A DNA stretch of 48,169 nt, taken from contig NZ_FOLO01000028.1 of the NCBI RefSeq assembly GCF_900112265.1, positions 21,186 through 69,354 on the forward strand, written 5' to 3'. Under the pieces are notes generated by a model that did not search any database, was not told where the DNA came from, and saw nothing but the letters and a program-made list of their open reading frames with translations. Origin of the DNA: Pseudoalteromonas denitrificans DSM 6059. Lineage in GTDB: Bacteria > Pseudomonadota > Gammaproteobacteria > Enterobacterales > Alteromonadaceae. Made by a program: the position numbers and the translations under genes. Positions 46,750 to 48,169 of this stretch are shown piece by piece (the first letter of the stretch is position 1; every line of letters begins with the position of its first letter).

Positions 46750-47394
46750 ATGAAAGATTATCAAAAAGAGTTTATTGAATTTGCATTAGAGAAGCAGGTT
46801 TTAAAGTTTGGTGAGTTCACATTAAAATCAGGTCGAACTAGCCCATATTTTTTTAATGCTGGATTATTTAATACAGGTCGTGACCTTGCGCGTTTAGGTC
46901 GTTTTTATGCTGCGGCATTAGCCGATGCTAATATTCCATATGATGTTTTATTTGGTCCAGCATATAAAGGTATTCCAATTGCAACTACAACGGCTGTTGC
47001 ATTGGCTGACCATTATGACTTAGATATACCTTATTGTTTTAACCGTAAAGAGAAAAAAACACACGGTGAAGGTGGTTCATTAGTGGGCTCTGAGCTTAAA
47101 GGTCGTATCATGTTAGTTGATGATGTGATCACTGCAGGTACAGCAATTCGTGAATCAATGGAAATCATATTAGCTCATGGTGCATCACTATCAGGTGTTC
47201 TTATTGCATTAGACCGCCAAGAAAAAGGCAAAGCTGAGCTTTCTGCCATTCAAGAAGTGGAACGTGACTTTGATACTAAAGTGATCTCAATTGTTAAGTT
47301 AGCTGATTTAATTAGTTACCTTGAGCAACAAGGTAGCGCTAATGAACATTTAGCATCTGTCAAAGCATACCGTGATATGTACGGTGTCGCTTAG
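46750..47394 (+). CDS. pyrE: Orotate phosphoribosyltransferase
   Basis: Converts orotate and PRPP to OMP in pyrimidine synthesis. 214 residues (E. coli 213). [14 protein letters not shown] near 28-41, [10 protein letters not shown], the [13 protein letters not shown] loop, and PRPP-binding [15 protein letters not shown]. Second gene of the rph-pyrE unit. No pyrimidine-sensing attenuator is seen in the 31-nt gap, which E. coli has between these genes. Confidence 0.97.
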   Translation: MKDYQKEFIEFALEKQVLKFGEFTLKSGRTSPYFFNAGLFNTGRDLARLGRFYAAALADANIPYDVLFGPAYKGIPIATTTAVALADHYDLDIPYCFNRKEKKTHGEGGSLVGSELKGRIMLVDDVITAGTAIRESMEIILAHGASLSGVLIALDRQEKGKAELSAIQEVERDFDTKVISIVKLADLISYLEQQGSANEHLASVKAYRDMYGVA

Positions 47395-47409
47395 TATTGA
47401 TATTTGAAC

Positions 47410-47433
47410 AAACCCGCTAAGGCGGGTTTTTTT
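47410..47433 (+). terminator. Terminator after pyrE
   Basis: Stem AAACCCGC / GCGGGTTT (47410-47417 with 47422-47429), a 4-nt loop and a run of seven T to 47433. Confidence 0.93.
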
Positions 47434-47458
47434 ATAGTTAAAATTTATAGAGAAGATA

Positions 47459-47839
47459 ATGGAAGAAAAAAACAAACCAAATGGCGCAGGTATTAAAAGA
47501 GTATTTAAAGCGACTTATTGTTCATATCTTGGTTTCAAAGCAGCTATAAAAGAAGAGTCGGCATTTAGGCAAGAACTTTTCTTAGTTGTCTTAATGTTTC
47601 CTGCATCTTTTTATTTAGCGCAGTCAGCATCACATTGGGCAATATTAGTTTCTGCTCTGCTATTGGTACTTTTAGTTGAGTTGTTAAATTCAGCAATTGA
47701 AGCATTAACTGACAGGGTCAGTGTGGAGCATCATATTTTATCTGGTAGAGCAAAAGATATGGGCTCTGCAGCCGTAACATTATCTTTATTAATTGTAGGT
47801 TGTATTTGGGGGGCTGCACTTTTTACCAAGTTTAGCTAA
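47459..47839 (+). CDS. dgkA: Diacylglycerol kinase
   Basis: Small trimeric inner-membrane kinase that phosphorylates diacylglycerol to phosphatidic acid. 126 residues (E. coli 121). Three TM segments about 39-52, 62-78 and 104-122. The active-site stretch VELLNSAIEALTDRV (about 75-89) and AKDMGSAAV (about 101-109) are present. The 5' leader is short; AGAGAAGATA lies upstream of the ATG. A terminator separates it from pyrE. Confidence 0.95.
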   Translation: MEEKNKPNGAGIKRVFKATYCSYLGFKAAIKEESAFRQELFLVVLMFPASFYLAQSASHWAILVSALLLVLLVELLNSAIEALTDRVSVEHHILSGRAKDMGSAAVTLSLLIVGCIWGAALFTKFS

Positions 47840-47860
47840 TTTAGGGCTCCTTAAATAGGG

Positions 47861-47884
47861 TTATGCACAGGACTTTGTGAATAA
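47861..47884. promoter_or_regulatory. Pair of inverted DnaA-box-like 9-mers
   Basis: TTATGCACA at 47861-47869 on the plus strand and TTATTCACA on the minus strand (47884-47876), both matching TT(A/T)TNCACA, separated by 6 nt. Together they form a near-palindrome, so a dimeric repressor site is an alternative. It lies 22 nt after dgkA and about 85 nt before the first promoter at 47948. Confidence 0.5.
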
Positions 47885-47947
47885 CTTGGTATCAATATGT
47901 GTTAAATACAGTATAAATAATTAATTCAAAAAAAGTGATAAAAACAC

Positions 47948-47975
47948 TTGCGCTCAATCTTAATCTCTCTATACT
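47948..47975 (+). promoter_or_regulatory. Strong promoter P1 of a probable rRNA/tRNA operon
   Basis: TTGCGC at 47948-47953, a 16-nt spacer and TATACT at 47970-47975, followed immediately by a GC-rich discriminator (GCGCCTCC) characteristic of stable-RNA promoters under stringent control. There is no CDS downstream within the window. Confidence 0.65.
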
Positions 47976-48106
47976 GCGCCTCCACCGACACAGACGGCAA
48001 GCAACATTCTTAAATGGATGTAGCAAGTTAGCTAGGTTGGCGAGGCAAGTAAAACTTAACGATTTTTTAGAAAGAAACTTCTTCTAAAGAAAATTAAAAT
48101 TAAGTG

Positions 48107-48134
48107 TTGACTCAAGGTTTTTAAGGTGTATTAT
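48107..48134 (+). promoter_or_regulatory. Strong promoter P2 of a probable rRNA/tRNA operon
   Basis: TTGACT at 48107-48112, a 16-nt spacer and TATTAT at 48129-48134, with a TCGCACCCC discriminator. It is the second of two tandem promoters about 160 nt apart. The downstream gene is beyond the window; a 16S rRNA operon is the most likely. Confidence 0.65.
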
Positions 48135-48169
48135 TCGCACCCCAAGCAATTAACGGCAACGTTTACTTC

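Noticed and set aside
48061..48095. Hairpin TTTAGAA/TTCTAAA between the two right-end promoters
   Set aside because: A short AT-only stem in an AT-rich leader; not distinguishable from chance.

Overview
The window is an AT-rich stretch of a gammaproteobacterial chromosome, almost entirely core genes with short intergenic gaps. The protein set (FtsYEX-RpoH, GpmI-EnvC-CtpA-YibQ, YibN-GrxC-SecB-GpsA, CpxRA-CpxP, MetK/Tkt, Epd-Pgk-Fba, PhoBR-PstS, AsnC/AsnA, Gmk-RpoZ-SpoT, Rph-PyrE-DgkA) together with the low GC points to the marine Alteromonadales (Pseudoalteromonas/Colwellia-like). The genus is an inference from gene content and order, not a search result.

Layout. 1-3.9 kb: 3' part of ftsY, then ftsE-ftsX and the heat-shock sigma factor rpoH, whose promoter region carries a consensus CIRCE-type inverted repeat. 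3.9-8.7 kb (minus strand): gpmI-envC-ctpA-yibQ, linking glycolysis with cell-wall cleavage; the ctpA start codon lies in a hairpin just behind the envC stop. 8.9-11.2 kb: yibN-grxC-secB-gpsA. 11.2-15 kb: a large beta-propeller/PAS/GGDEF/EAL c-di-GMP protein. 15-20.2 kb: trmL, the cation exporter fieF, and a Cpx envelope-stress module (cpxR-cpxA followed by a lysophospholipase gene, with divergent cpxP and a CpxR-box-like site). 20.3-27.5 kb: metK, then tkt, epd, pgk and a class IIB fructose-bisphosphate aldolase, i.e. central carbon metabolism. 27.5-27.8 kb: an unexplained array of GATC-containing ~21-bp iterons in two opposed arms, resembling the multiple end repeats of some transposons. 27.8-32.8 kb: a receiver/TPR-like protein, then phoB-phoR and a pstS with Pho-box-like sites. 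33.2-41 kb: thiI, recG, trmH, asnC/asnA and a FapA-family protein. 41.1-45.8 kb (minus): yicC, gmk, rpoZ, spoT, ridA. 46-47.8 kb: rph, pyrE, dgkA. The last 330 bp hold no gene but contain two tandem strong promoters with GC-rich discriminators, typical of an rRNA or tRNA operon starting just outside the window.

No phage, complete IS element, CRISPR array, tRNA or rRNA gene is seen inside the window. The novelty is in regulatory DNA rather than in unknown genes: the CIRCE sites at rpoH, the start-sequestering hairpin at ctpA, a terminator-like hairpin in the metK leader, the 21-bp iteron array, and a pair of inverted DnaA-box-like 9-mers near the right end. All structure calls were made by eye; no folding, alignment or database search was run.
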